DNA of 64,000 bases from Epiperipatus broadwayi (taxonomy: Eukaryota; Onychophora; Udeonychophora; Euonychophora; Peripatidae). Position numbers and translations under genes: made by a program. The stretch is taken from positions 808,001-872,000 of the forward strand of contig JAQFVV010000112.1 of NCBI GenBank assembly GCA_028023455.1, written 5' to 3'. Below are positions 1-12,870 of this stretch, one piece after another (the first letter of the stretch is position 1; every line of letters begins with the position of its first letter). The notes beneath the pieces are model-generated. The model did no database searches and was not told where the DNA came from. It was given only the letters and a program-made list of their open reading frames with translations.

Positions 1-1016
1 ATAAATATGATGTAGCTAGAATTGTATGGAAGGGAGTGGCAGTAGCAGGGTTAACATATGGCAATAATGTGTTATATGTTAGTAAAGGGGTATTAGATTA
101 CTTAGAAAAAGTACAAAAGGAAGTAAGAAGACATGCATTAGATGCAGAGGTCTGGTTAGCAGAGGAGGCAATTCAAGGAGAAATGGGATGGTCACATTTT
201 TATATGAGGGATGAAAAAAGCAAATTGAAAATGTTTGGTAGATTGCAGTTTGTGGATAATAAAAGAATAGTCAAAATAGTATTTCATTGGGTTACAAGTA
301 AAGAGCAGGCAACAAGATGGGTGAGAAAGGTAATGCGGTATGCAGAAGATTTGGATAAAGAATTTGTCAGTATACTTGTACAAAAGGTGGGATGATTGTG
401 TTAGGAGGATTGTTGAGTGTTATAGTGATAAGGAGTGGGATAAAAGAATAGATGCATTAATAAAGAATAGGGAGTTGGAAAGATGGAGAACTAGTTTGGA
501 GAGTAAAACGAGTTTAAATATATATAGAAGTAAACGGAACATTGGGTGTGAGTTAATTTATGATAATAGTAAGGAAAGTAGTTTATTGTTTAAGGCTCAA
601 ACGAGATCTTTAGCAACAAGGGAATATACATGTAAATGGAAAAATATGGGTGATTTAGTCTGCAAGTTGTGTAAGGAAGGCATAGAAAATATTAGGCATT
701 TGTTACTTCAATGTAAATGCTTGGAAGCAGAAAGGGTACAAATAATGAAATTATGGAAGATTAAATATAAATAAAGTGATTATATAGAAAATGAGTTATT
801 GGTTTTTATGCTAGGTTTGAGAAAAGATAAGGGGGATTTAGATATGAAGGTCATGGAATTGACAAAGATTAAGTTGTGGAAATGGGATGGAGCAGATTAT
901 GAGAAAACTTAGGGTAAACAATGGAAAGGGAAGGTAAAGTGGCTAACAGGTTTCTCTGGGCATAGCTTCTGAGAGATTCCTGACTCCATTTAAGGAGAAG
1001 TCACAGTGCATCACAT
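1..1016 (+). mobile_element. CR1/L2-like LINE, 3' portion (copy A, cut by window edge)
   Basis: Two overlapping open stretches, 36-395 and 340-774, encode the region downstream of the reverse transcriptase. It ends in a zinc-knuckle-like motif, CKLCKEGIENIRHLLLQCKC (roughly 658-720; Cys and His spaced as C-x2-C-x8-H-x5-C). The two stretches are in different frames, so this copy is broken near 331-395. A 3' untranslated part follows and ends near 985-1016 in a short CATCACATCACAT tail. Equivalent tails end copies B, C and D, and short 3' tandem tails of this kind are typical of CR1/L2-clade LINEs. The 5' part lies outside the window. Clade assignment rests on the related copy D, which has PHD and esterase remnants. 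The copy is not functional. Confidence 0.8.
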
Positions 1017-2435
1017 CACATCAAATGTAACATTACTGGGCCACAACTTTTTTTTATTTAACATGATTTTTTTTTTGATTAAGCAAATTTTTATCTCATT
1101 TATAACATGATTTCTGGTAATTATCTGAAAATTCATTTTCGTTGTTTTTTTGACCTAACATTTTTCTTTATTCAACAAATTTTGGTAATTTAACTTTGTG
1201 TTTATTTTTCTGATTTTAAAACTTTTGACTGTTTCACGACAAAAAACTTGTTTTAACCCTGCCAAAAAAATATCATACAATTATTTGGGATTTGTTCTAC
1301 CTTTTTTTTTTTTTTTTTGGTTGACTAAATTGTTTTTCTTCTTATTAAATCAAAAGTAACTTTTGTGTTTTTGGGGAGTAAAAAAATGTTTTGAAACCCC
1401 CAACCCCCACCCTCGGAAAAATAATTGTAACAAAAATTCAATTTTTTTTTTTTCAACAACTTTTTCTCACTTTTTACTTTTATTTATATTTCATTTGAAT
1501 TACTTTTTTTTTTTTTTTGGCTTCGATAATAAACTGCTTTGGGGGGGGGGGGGAGCATATTTTGTTATTATTAAAAAAAGTAAACAAAAATAGTAATTTA
1601 TTTTAACCCTGCTGAAAAAAGATAATCCAAATACTTTTTGAACTTATTTTTATTTATTATTTTATAGCTGTAATAAAAACAGTCTGATATTTGGGAGGAC
1701 ATTATGTGCCTGAAAAAAGGACACAGCTTCACTTTCTGTACTCAGCAATTCTGAAAAGTTTAAAAATTGTGCGTTCTTCTCAGACATTGTATTGGTCTCA
1801 TAGCTAGTAAGATTAAGTAGGGGTAATGTAATATTGTTATGCCAGGGTTAAACCATCAGTGTATCTTGCTAAATGTCTCATGTAAATGTTTTATAATTTT
1901 TGTTAGTATTTTAATCAAACCATATTATAAGAGTAAATAATGAGCTAGTCGTATTTTAAATTGTTATTATTATAGATGAGCTGGGAATCCAATTCGAACC
2001 TTCGTATTTAATTTGTTTTTATTCTATTTTCTTGGTTTATTATTTAAATAAGATAAATTATTGTAGGTATTGATTTTATTAGATATAATATATTAAAAAT
2101 ATATTCTGAGCTGGTCAAAGTATTGTTTTAATGAATATTGTTTTGATAATTCGATCATATAAATTTGAAAGGGGAGTATTATAGAGAGTTTAGTCAGAGT
2201 GAGTTTAGGTTAGCTTTTAGCAAGAGTGCAATAGACAGCAATAACATCACATAAATTTATTACAAATACAAAATCATGTATGTATAATTTAGGCAGTGAT
2301 TGCCCACTAACAAAACCCATGCATGTATGTCAACATTATACTTATGTAATAGAAACACAATATTAATAGATTTCCATGATTAGTTTTAAACTAGTTGGCA
2401 TTGCTTGTTTGGCCTAAATAAAAATCTGCTAACCA
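1017..2435. other. Intergenic, low-complexity stretch, no gene seen
   Basis: This stretch has many poly-T runs (1030-1560), a run of about 14 G at 1541-1554, and a short phrase, TTTTAACCCTGC, seen at about 1254 and again at about 1602. Around 1975-2000 the minus strand reads GGTTCGAATTGG, which resembles a pol III B box and could be a SINE fossil. No coding region could be supported. Confidence 0.5.
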
Positions 2436-2849
2436 GAAGATAGTGTGATGTGATACGATGTACTATAGCTTCTCCTTTATTGAAATCAGGAACCCACTAT
2501 CTATTATTCCCAGAGAAACCTGTTAGCCACCTTACATTTCCTTTCCATTCCCCACCATAAGTTTTTCCCATATTCTCTATCCTGCTCCATCTCATTTCCA
2601 CAACATTATTTTTTGTCCACTGTATGGTCTTTCTATCTAGATCCTCTATTTATCTTTTTCTAAACTCAACATAAAAATGAAGAATTCACTTTTTGTATAA
2701 TCACTTTGTTTATATTTATCCCACTTGTCTTACTTCACACTATTTTTAACTCTGATTCTATATTTCATAATTGATACATATAATAATTATTTTCATACAA
2801 TCTCTTAAGAAGATCCACTAAAGTTCCATTTATTCCCAAATTTACTAAA

Positions 2850-3930
2850 CTTTACCATAATCTATTTTTATTTACTGTTTCATATGCTTTCTCTATATCT
2901 ATAAAGACCATATATAACTGTCAATGTGTATTCCTACTTTACAGAAAAAGAATCAGAATTAAAAACAATTCTTTTTTTATGTTGCACTTCAAGTATACAA
3001 TAGTCAAATATGTTTAAAAATACATATATACAAGCAACAAAGATTACAAATTATAAATTATAAACATCCATTAAGTTAAATAATAAGTGGTTAATGGATA
3101 AAGAATGGATAGTTAATTAATTAATATATGTGGATATATATCCATTCAATATATATAACAGAGTAATTTTGTAGTAGAATTGAGGGGGAAAATCACATAA
3201 TAGATTGTGTCAGATATCCATTTGTTTATCTGTCTTCTCTCATGTATTGATATAGATGTTGTTGTATGTGCTTTAAATCATGGAGACATATTGAAAAGGG
3301 CAAAAAACATAATTTTCCAAAAAAGGCTTTTATATAATAATTTTATAATTTGTAATCTTTGTTGCTTGTATATATGTATTTTTAAACATATTTGACTATT
3401 GTATTCCTACTTATATCTATAAGTTGTGTGACTACAAATAAACTATTTTTATATGTCTATTCATTCTAAAACCTCCTTGAATTTCTCTTACTATAATTAT
3501 TATTTCCCATCCATTTTGCCATCCTTCTAGCCATCATGTATATGAAAAACTTTATAGATATAATAAACACCTCCATATAACACTGACATTACCACTATGG
3601 TCTATAATTATTCATTTTTTTATGGTCCTTATCCTTTCCTTTAAATAATAGCCTTACTCTTGTATTATTGTAGCTATCTGGAAATTCTTTCTTCTGGTAC
3701 CATCTTATTAAAACATGATAATAGAATTAATTTGCCCTCTTTCCCAAATTCATCACCATCTCTGATGCCCATCCATCTAAATCTCATCTTTCCATTTTTC
3801 AATTTCTTCCCTGCCTCATTCAATTCATTTTCTGTAAAACTAATATTTCCATTATTATGTGCTTTTATGTTTGTTATCACTCTGTCCTTTACAACTAACA
3901 TCTTTTTTATATCCATTACATACTTATTTA
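2850..3930 (-). pseudogene. LINE copy D reverse transcriptase remnant
   Basis: The clearest open piece is 3916-3674, encoding KKLKNGKMRFRWMGIRDGDE and LLSCFNKMVPEERIS. Copy C carries the matching text DGWVAEMV and LLSCFNKMVQKR, so this is the start of the RT domain. Downstream RT text (matching copy C's FINIEKGM and tyrosine-rich segments) is present at 2850-2930 and 3413-3560 but is full of stops and is split by the foldback insertion. Non-functional. Confidence 0.65.
2940..3400. repeat. Foldback/MITE-like insertion inside LINE copy D, with 12-bp target duplication
   Basis: The 12-bp sequence GTATTCCTACTT occurs at 2928-2939 and again at 3401-3412, and the LINE text continues across it. The 461 bp between them are therefore a later insertion. 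It contains a perfect 58-bp inverted repeat: 2998-3055 pairs with 3344-3401. The first ~58 bp (2940-2997) are outside the stem, so the element is asymmetric. No coding capacity is evident. The family is not recognised. Confidence 0.8.
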
Positions 3931-5256
3931 AGATTATCTCTAATTCTTCTCTAGAGTTATACTCTTTTCCTCATCATTTAGCAATATTATTTCTTTTCTC
4001 CCTACATTCCTTCTTTTAATATGTTTCCAATTTTTTTTACTCCCATCTCTTCCAATTTTATTAATATCCTCCAATTATTTACTAGTTAATTTCATTCTCT
4101 CTATATAATTATCTATTTTAGCCAACTTTTCTTTAAACATCTTTTTCACTTTCTTTGTTTTTAATAACACATTTATATTCTCTGGATGCTTTTTCCTTCT
4201 CTTTTACACTTTTACTAATTCTCACTTTTTTATTTTATTCTTCAAAATATTCTCACCTAAAACCCTATTTTTCACTTTTTCTATATTCACCCCCAACAAA
4301 CTCTTCCATGATTTCTTCTACTTTTATTTTATATTCTTCTAACTTATTCTTATCATTCATTCTCCATCCACATCTTTCACTCACCTTTTTACTTTTATTA
4401 TTTTCCATCACATTACCAACCATTTCTATTATAATGAAATTCTGATCATTATTACATACTCACAAATTCATTATCAAACACTTTAATTTTTCGTACTTTA
4501 TTCATTCCTTCTTTCTTTACTAATGCATAATCTATTGTGTGAAATATATTATTTTTAGACCATATGTATTGTCTTTCATAAATATTTGATGAATTTCCAA
4601 GATTCATATTTACTCTCTAACAAAATTTTTTTAAAAAGTGTCCACCTTTGTTATTCATGCCATCAATTTCTTTAGTATGCCCATTTCTATCTTCTATAAC
4701 CATTATTTTCTTCCCATTTTTTTGAAACTCTGTACATTCTTAACTAGGCATTCATATATGCTATTATTCCACTCCATTACAGTTTGATTATCTCTAGTGG
4801 CCATTTGCACTATAGCCACCATCCATTCTTGTCTTCCTAACTTTATCTCAAATTAAAAATGTTCTTGACACTTTACAGTATTTAACTATTTTTAATATAA
4901 TTCCTATGCCATAATGGTCTTTTTCTTTTGTATTTATATTCTGCCATACCAAATCTTCCAATGTAGATTTTTCCTCATCTCTTAGATGTGTTTTCATAAC
5001 TTCTAATACTTCAAGTCCTTCATTTTTAACTGCTTTGTTCAATCCCAGCCACTTTTCTGGTACCCTACCATCTTGCATATTCAAATATCAAATTTTAACA
5101 ATTTCTTATTACACTTTTATAAAAAAAATTTTGATTCTTTCTTCTCTAGACCCATTCCTTCTTCACATTCTACATTTATATGTGAAAAAGTTACTGTTTG
5201 TTTACTTCTTACATTAATCTTTTTGATAATACTGTATTTTAAAACCATACCCCCCT

Positions 5257-5720
5257 TTATAAGTTTCCCAAATTAAAATATTTTTTATGGCTCAAACTTC
5301 TTAATGCTTCACTTTCCTGTTTTGCTAATTGCAATCCATCTTTATTATATAACTCCCTCTTACTAATAAAAAAATCCCACACATTCATAAACATAACATT
5401 ATTTCTCTCACATAATTTTTTCAATCTCTCATTTATAGAACATGTCCTATCTAACATATACTTATTGTTGAATCTTGGCAATAATCCAACAACTCCTACT
5501 CTTCCTTTAACCTTATTCAAACCACTAATCAATTCTTTTCATTCATTCATTACTTTCTCCAAAGGCTCTGACAAATTATTTGCCTCTACCATAATGTAAA
5601 TATCTTTACTCCCCTGCTTTTTTACCTTATCTGTAACATCCCTAATTCTAGCTCCAGGAAATCATACTCTTAAATACCTATTTCTATTTTCCCTTGCAAT
5701 TATATCTTCACATTATCTAA
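5257..5720 (-). pseudogene. LINE copy D ORF1: SGNH esterase-like segment (broken)
   Basis: The minus strand encodes RVGVVGLLPRFNN, then INERLKKLCERNNVMFMNVW, then LYNKDGLQLA. This is the usual back half of the SGNH-hydrolase (esterase) domain found in CR1/L2 ORF1. The last motif is normally D-G-x-H, carrying the catalytic His. Here the His position reads Gln (DGLQ), so the copy would be inactive even apart from its stops. The upstream half (to about 5720) contains stops. Confidence 0.6.
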
Positions 5721-5746
5721 TTAGTGAGTCTCTTATCAAGGCTGTC

Positions 5747-5959
5747 TCAGTTTACTTTCCCTGCTTCATCTATAACATTCTTTTCCACCTCCTGGACTTC
5801 CTTATCATTTCTATTCATTAATTGCTTGATCTGCTCACACTTCATTTCTAATACTTTTAATTTTACTTCTATATCCTTTACCTCTTCCTCTATCTTATTT
5901 ATTCTTTGCCTAACGAGCTTCATTGCACTACTTATTTTGTCATTCATATCTCTTGTCAC
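5747..5959 (-). pseudogene. LINE copy D ORF1: coiled-coil segment
   Basis: A 70-codon open stretch rich in Lys, Glu, Val, Leu and Ile shows heptad-like spacing (for example VRQRINKIEEEVKDIEVKLK). This fits a coiled coil between the PHD finger and the esterase domain of a CR1/L2 ORF1, where it would drive oligomerisation. The frame is open at both ends only within this segment, and stops separate it from the neighbouring domains. Confidence 0.6.
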
Positions 5960-5990
5960 TCCACTAAATATATACTTTATTCTATTGTCC

Positions 5991-6230
5991 TTATCTACAT
6001 TTTTCCTCCATTTCTCCTGACCTTTTCTTTAAATTATCTACACTTAGAAACCATTTTTTTACTTCTTTTATTATATTTATACATGATCTACACAACCATA
6101 CACCTTTTACATCCTTCTTAGTCTTATTTAAGCATTTCAAATGGAAAACCTTATCACATACTGCACACTCTACCAAAGTACACCTAATTTCTTCTGTCCA
6201 TCATACATGCATTGTGGAATACAAATGGGA
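5991..6230 (-). pseudogene. LINE copy D ORF1: PHD-finger-like segment (broken)
   Basis: The minus-strand frame contains VECAVCDKVFHLKCL followed by GVWLCRSC, the second half of a C4-H-C3 PHD finger (Cys-x2-Cys, His-x2-Cys, Trp-x-Cys-x2-Cys). The first Cys pair (CIPQC, about 6213-6227) sits upstream in a different frame, so a frame change near 6176 splits the domain. In CR1/L2 elements this domain belongs to ORF1, the non-polymerase protein thought to act in the ribonucleoprotein particle. This copy cannot make an intact protein. Confidence 0.65.
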
Positions 6231-6329
6231 TCCATATTTTTCAATTCCCCTACTCTATATTGTGATTTTTTACCACTCTACAAACCTCTTTATACAAAAG
6301 GGAAAGAAAACTTTTTTTTTTAAAATGGC

Positions 6330-7407
6330 AACCGATACCTAAACTTATACCTCAAATGTTATTCTCTTGCTCAAATAAATCACTATCTTATTTAAATTGA
6401 AAAAAGTTTTTAATAGCAAAACAAATCTCCTAAAATCCAACTAATCTTACGCATGATTCAGTTTTAAAGCCTCCTTGCAATAAACACACACACAAAATTT
6501 TTTTGCTTTTATATTTAAAATATTGGAGTGTCGAATCACTTTTCAAACATTAGCAATATTTTTCGCAATCTTTCCAAATCCAATTAAATCTATCTCACTG
6601 CTCTTCAACTCTCTCTTTTCATCCATTCACTAAGCTTTAGAAATTTTTATTTAAATGTTATTAAAAATATATAAAACTTTAATTTATCTTGTGGAACAAA
6701 TCAGCCATGTCAGCACAGCAATCATAGTCATGAGAATCTGTTGTCATCACCACCTGGTATCCATTGTAAAAAATATTATTTAGCTAATTAACTGTGAAAA
6801 TCAAATTACTCTTTTATTATAAGTTTATTAGATATTGTTAAAAATACCATACTAATAGATTAAAGTTATTACCTTCAGAAATGTTCAGAAAGCATTTGAA
6901 AGAGACTTCAGCATTGGCTGTTTTTATCAAAATGATGGATTTTCTGTAAAATCTTTGATTAAAACAATGCAATTGGCACTATTATATGTTTACAATATTT
7001 AATTTGTAATATAAAACTTAATAATTATTTAATTTTTTTTCTATTACTTAACAAATTTTTTTAATAACATAAAGATTAAATTATAACCACAGTTGCACTA
7101 TCAGAAAAGTCACTTTTATCAGAGTGATCTAATTTACCTAAAAAAAAATTTTTTTTCCAGATATAACCTAATAGTGATTTTTTCTCTCTCATAGCTAGCA
7201 AGATTAAATTGTGTTATTTTACCCAGATGTAAAGTATCAAGTACTACTTGTAACAAATTGATTTTTATTCAGATGAAATGAATTATCTTCTTTGCATTAA
7301 CATTAAAATTTATCGACTAAAGCAAAACTAATATTATTAATTAGTATTAAAAAAGATACCTTTGCAGTTTAATGTAATCTGCAATAAGTTATGAGATGTA
7401 AGTATCT
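6330..7407. other. Flank between LINE copy D and the SDR gene 3' end
   Basis: A+T-rich sequence with no supported coding region. It probably contains the distal 3' untranslated part or downstream flank of the SDR gene, which runs on the minus strand towards lower coordinates. Nothing else is recognised. Confidence 0.4.
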
Positions 7408-7413
7408 TTTATT
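7408..7413 (-). promoter_or_regulatory. Candidate poly(A) signal of the SDR gene
   Basis: The minus strand reads AATAAA here, about 109 bases beyond the stop codon at 7522-7524. In such A+T-rich DNA the hexamer is common by chance, so only its position supports it. Confidence 0.3.
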
Positions 7414-7521
7414 TATGAGTGTATATGTGTGTATATACATATATTCTACTTCAGTGTATTATATAAAGTGTATATATTAAAAATAATTTAAAAGGTAAGC
7501 CAATTCAATAATTTATAGTAA

Positions 7522-7672
7522 TTACGAAAATATCATGTAACTCAACTGTGAAACAAAAGTAGGGACAATAACAGAATGAGGCACATAAATCTCCTTTTCA
7601 TTTTTTAAAATTCCATCAACAATTTTGATGGCTAAATCGGCTGGATTGGAAACTGCAACTAACTGTGGTAAC
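7522..7672 (-). CDS. SDR16C-like gene, exon 5 (C-terminus)
   Basis: The exon begins after acceptor TATTTTAG, completes K240 (AA+G) and runs to TAA at 7524-7522. It encodes LPQLVAV, then NPADLAIKIVDGILKNEKEI and YVPHSVIVP (241-289). This matches the SDR16C C-terminal helix, where relatives read EPxYVAxKIVxAILxxKxxLYxP, and the short membrane-associated tail. The tail is slightly short (289 residues in total, family about 300). The phase agreement with exon 4 is strong evidence that this is the true last exon. Confidence 0.8.
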
Positions 7673-10600
7673 CTAAAATAAAAGAGAAAAAAATGTTTTA
7701 TAAATCTTAAAAATACACTTTTTAAAATAATAAAGAAATAACAGTTACTTATACATTTTTTTTTTTTTTTTTAAATTAAATGAATTTTATATATTCAAAT
7801 TTTATTATGGAATGTTTTGAAAAAATTATCTGTCAAATATAGTGGTAAACATCAGATTAAAAAGTGTTTTTTGTTTTATTTTATACCATAATCTAAAAGC
7901 ATAAACTATACAATCAAAAAAAAAGTTACAATGAAAATTGATATTTATCATTTACATAGAGAAAGGTTAAGTTTAAAAATATGGCTACATTTCAAAGTTA
8001 AATGGCTGGAATTTAAGATACCAGCAAATTTTATTTAATTTTTAAATGTACACATTAGACATCATTAAAGATAATTAATAAAAAATAGGATAATCCAGTT
8101 TTGAAAAAGACAGTTTAATAAGAAAATTAGAAGAAAGAGATCAATCATATGCCCAATTTATTGACCACTGAGCTCACAATATCCACCTAAAACATAATTC
8201 TTACCAGTGCTCACATCGGCAGATGTATCCATGAAGTTTATGAGTTCAAATTTCTAAACATCAATATTGAATCTTCAGATAAGGTGCAACAATTGTAAAT
8301 TTATTTTTAAAAAGTGACACAATACTAGTATTATCAATTTCTAAATTATTCAATTATTTTCATACATGCATACCTATATATAGTGTTATAATAGAGTGAA
8401 TATATCCAAGAAATTAAATCAAGTACTAGATAATAATAGTAGTAGCAGTAGCAGCAGTAGTAATAATAATAATTAACTAATAATTAATTAACCAAAAACT
8501 AATACTTATTTCCTTTTCTTTTTTAATATCTATGATACATTTTTAGCCTTGTTATTAAGAATATAGATGCCTTTGAAATGTCTATGAAAGATAGAGGATT
8601 ACATGTGCATGCATGCACAATGATGGGTCAATTATTTATAAATCTTCACTTATTTTATAATCCTAAAAAATGAAATAATATATATTTTATCTCTTTTCTT
8701 ATTTCAATAATAAAATAAAAATGCTTTATTTTTTAATCAAAATGTTCTGTCTTCTCTTTAAAATATAATAGAAAAATCAAATTACAACTGCTACATATTT
8801 GAACAATAAAAAAATGTGATTGTTTGATATATTTAAGTGTTCTAGAAGGAAAAAGAACATATTACACTTTTTGATCAGGAAAATGACTAAAAAGACATTA
8901 TTGTAAAACAAAAGCAATTTTTGAAGCAATATCATTTTTTTTTATTTTTGAAAATAAGTAAGTCATATTACTAGTAATAATTAAGGTGGAGAGCTGATTA
9001 AAAGAAGGCACTAAAAAACTTTTATTTTCTTTGAAAGGAATCCATTATTATCAACATTTGAGAAAAGAAATGCTACAAAAATTGTCATATAGGTTGAAAT
9101 GACTACTTCATTAAAAAGATTTACTAAAGTCAAGCTATACAATTGGATTAACAAAGTCCTTTATAACTATTGATAATAACAAAATTTAATTAAACCACTG
9201 CTGTAGTTATCTAAAAAGGAATACATTAAGTATAAAATAGTGAGATTATGAAGAGCTTCTCAATAAAATGTTGTTACAGGAAAACATTTCAAAGGCTGCT
9301 ATCTGTATTTAAAAGTCTTGCTAATAAATATTTTAAGAAGGTTTTGACTGATTTGAAAATGATTTCAAACCTATAGCATTACTTTTTAATATAAATGAAA
9401 GTTTAATACTCATGTACATCATTTTCTAAAACAATTATGAAATTTAATTTGTAATTATGATTATATTAATGTTATAACAAAAAAAAATAAGGAAACATTA
9501 ATGTCATTTGTATATTTTATATTTTCTTATAAAAGAGTAATTAATATAGTATATGCAAAAGTTATATGATAACAATCAACAGTCTCAACCTGTAATCAAG
9601 ACAACCTCCTTTAACAATAAAAGATGTTTTCTTGCATACAGATTAAAATTGTTGATAGCTTAAGAGTTGATTATTATCATCTACATTTATAAACTTATTA
9701 AAGCCTTAAGTAATTGATTTTATTGCCTTAGCAAAAGAGACTTTAATATTAACTAAATTCATATTTTCTTAAACTAATAACTTATATGTATATATATAAT
9801 TCTTTATCTTTTTGTGTCAAGGAAAGAATAAAGTAATTTTCCCTGGATTATAATTATTATTGGCACTAGCCTTATTATTAAAAATAAAAGTAATGTTAAG
9901 TAAATCCTATTCCTGAAAATTATAGCCATGGAATTATTTTTAATATTTTGTATTATTTTTCTTAAACAATTTAATTAATTGTCTATTAAAAAATTGTTTT
10001 AGAAAAGGAACTTAAGCCTGATATTTCATTTTAATGTGCATTTATTTGTACTATAAGACAGTTTTCTGAAGTTTTTGATTTATATATCAATTCAGCATTT
10101 AGCTTTATATTTGAATTGTATCTTACCCATGATATTTTTTATTAACCGAGTTAATCAAAGATAGATTATCTGGGAATTAAGAATATTTCTCATCTATGTA
10201 TTTTTATTTGCAATCATCTGGAATGAAGTGACTTAATGATATATATCATAATATAAAATATTTTGGAAATGAAATTTAATAGCATTAGACTATTAAGATA
10301 TATTAAAATATCTATATAATTAAGTATATTTAATTTCATTTATTAAAAATTTGTTGAATATAATCAAATGTGGAGACCTTATTATTCAAGGTGAATATGT
10401 ATGATTTGATCCTGAAGGAATCTGAATTATATTCTCGTGATCAGATTTCTTGTGGCACTCTCTCACTGGTGCTTCAATTTTTTATATTCATTAACTTTAG
10501 GGGACATATAAAATTTATTTCTTTTAATGCCTATGGACAACATTAATATCTAATCTGGGATATAAATTTTGAGGAATATTGCATCATCTGGCATTCTTAC

Positions 10601-12870
10601 AATGTGTTGATGTATTTAAAACTTATAGATTCAGCTGAATCATGATGTATATAGCTGATAGTGAAAGAGAAATGCCATAACATTTGAATAGTAAATAATG
10701 TTTGATCCAATGCCCATTTGTATACACATGTGTGTGTGGCATGGCAAACATCAAAGTCATAGATAGACCAAGAAGTGTTTTGATTAAACCAGAAAAAAAT
10801 AAATAAAGAACATATCTTAAAAAGATCCAAATTTCTCATCAAAATAATAAATTAACTTAAAAAAAGAAAAGATTATAATAGAAATAAAAGTAAAAATCAG
10901 TCATATATCACATGACCTATAAATAAAGTGGACTCATAATATATATATATCAAACATTATTTAAGTAATCCAACCAATCAAATCGTCTCTGCTAAACAAC
11001 TCAACATTACACTAAAATAACTAATCTCTAAACTCTTCAATATAATTATTTCACAGCTTACGATATCATTTGTACAATGGTGTAATGTACAATAATTTTA
11101 AATAACAAATACAAGATCAGACAGATCTTAAAATGTGAAAGAATCGTCGTCTCGTGCTATTTATTAAACGTTACGGCAAAGTATTCTAAGAAAGAATTGA
11201 AATCAATCACAATTTAGAATGCCTTAAATATTAGTAATTAATAACTAAACCATTACATTATAAATAAAAGGTGATTAATATTAAACTGGTCAATGCAAAT
11301 ATTAATCAGATTAAACAATTTATAATATCTCCGATTTAACTTTATTAATCCTTGGTTTACATATATTATATCAGTAAATAACATATGTATCCTAAGTTTT
11401 TTTACCTAAGAGCAGGAGGAATGTCTAAAAATTTAAGATAAATGACCAAAAAATATTTGATCATCATCATTCGTAATTATTAGCAATTTTTAAAAAATAA
11501 CTTATTTTAATACGTTAATATTTGAAGCTAACATTTTATAATAATAAATTGCATTCATTATCAAACTCCCATAATATAATCTATTGAGGTTCATATATAC
11601 AAGAGAGATACAAAAACAGTTTTTAGGCAGACTAATATAAAAACTTCTTAGTAAAAATGTAGGCCAGCATTCTTAAAAGTGTAATTAGATGTAAGTGAAA
11701 TGTGACTTTAATAACTAGAAAATAAGTTTTTTTTCCCACTCAACTTTTAAGAAACGTGAATCTGCATCATTTCCTAACGAAGTTAAGATAATGTTAACCA
11801 TATATGCATGAGTAACCATACAAAAAAACACTAATTAGCAAAAGATATACATACATATATCTATATATGCATGTGAGTGTTGGGCATAGCTCAAAATCAT
11901 TACAAATCATAGCTGAACAAAATTAATACATGTGCTACTTTACTCTCAACAAGTGTGTGTGCTAATTGGCTCCAAAAGCAAAGTTAAAATTTATTGCTAC
12001 CATTTAGTAGACATAGGTTTGTTTAGAATTTTTCCTAAAAGCAATATAAGGTCAGAAGAGAGTGATAATATAACCAAAAAAATAACACATGATTAAACTT
12101 GTGTTTTGCCTTTTCTAGTTATTTCCTTAATATGTGTGTTGTGTATTTAAGCACAACTTGCGTAAGGCAAATCACAATTAATTAACAACTAAAAGTAAAT
12201 TTAGACTAAAAGATTTATTACAAGTTATACAACACAAACTAGAATTTGTATAAGCTCTATTATAAATAATATATGCACATAATAATAAGAAATGATCACC
12301 GAGTTTTTAAATGCTCTTAAAAAATAGTCCGACACTTACTGTCTCATTTAATGCATTGTCTCCTTAACAACTAGGCTAAATAAATACAGTTCTCCACATT
12401 AATACCTAAGAATGCTTTAGGCTTACAAAAAACATAATAAGATCCTTCAGATCTGGGTTTATTCCCTTACAGACATGATTGGTTTCTGACGATACTTATT
12501 GCGCACAAACACTTCACCAACACAAAATAGAAAAAAGAGCAAAAAAGACACTTTACTATCCTGAGTTTTTATAGTTTTCAGTTTAATTGTTTTCTTATCT
12601 GCATTTTCCATTATTTAAGATTCCTTTGTGAAGTATTTTATTAATTGCATTTTCTGGATCTATTGCCATTAAGATTTTATACTTCCTAATTCGTTCAACA
12701 TTTGCATTGCCTTTCTTTTCATTAAGTCAGGTGAAACATTTCAATTACACTAACAAATCATTTACATTCCTAAAAGTTTTTATTATCATTAATAAATACT
12801 TGCAACTTAAACTTCTGGAATATTCTTATTGATCTTTTTAATCTATAATATTTCTTGCACTTAAAATACA

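Larger units (their letters stand above)
2436..6325 (-). mobile_element. CR1/L2-like LINE, long decayed copy (copy D)
   Basis: This is the most complete LINE of its family here. Read on the minus strand, the order is PHD-finger-like segment (6230-5991), coiled coil (5959-5747), esterase-like segment (5720-5257), endonuclease-region remnants (about 5084-4440), reverse transcriptase remnants (about 3930-2850), and a 3' end at 2436 with the same ATCACATCACA-type tail as copies A and C. PHD finger plus esterase in ORF1 is a known hallmark of CR1/L2-like elements. Stops and frame changes occur throughout, and a 461-bp foldback element interrupts the RT region at 2940-3400. The 5' boundary near 6325 is approximate. 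Confidence 0.8.

Noticed and set aside
1541-1554. G-quadruplex or regulatory G tract
   Set aside because: It is a single homopolymer run without the spaced G tracts expected, and may be a sequencing or slippage artefact.
3660-4445. Plus-strand hydrophobic open frames across 3660-4445 and 5035-6323
   Set aside because: They are antisense shadows of LINE copy D, whose coding sense is the minus strand.
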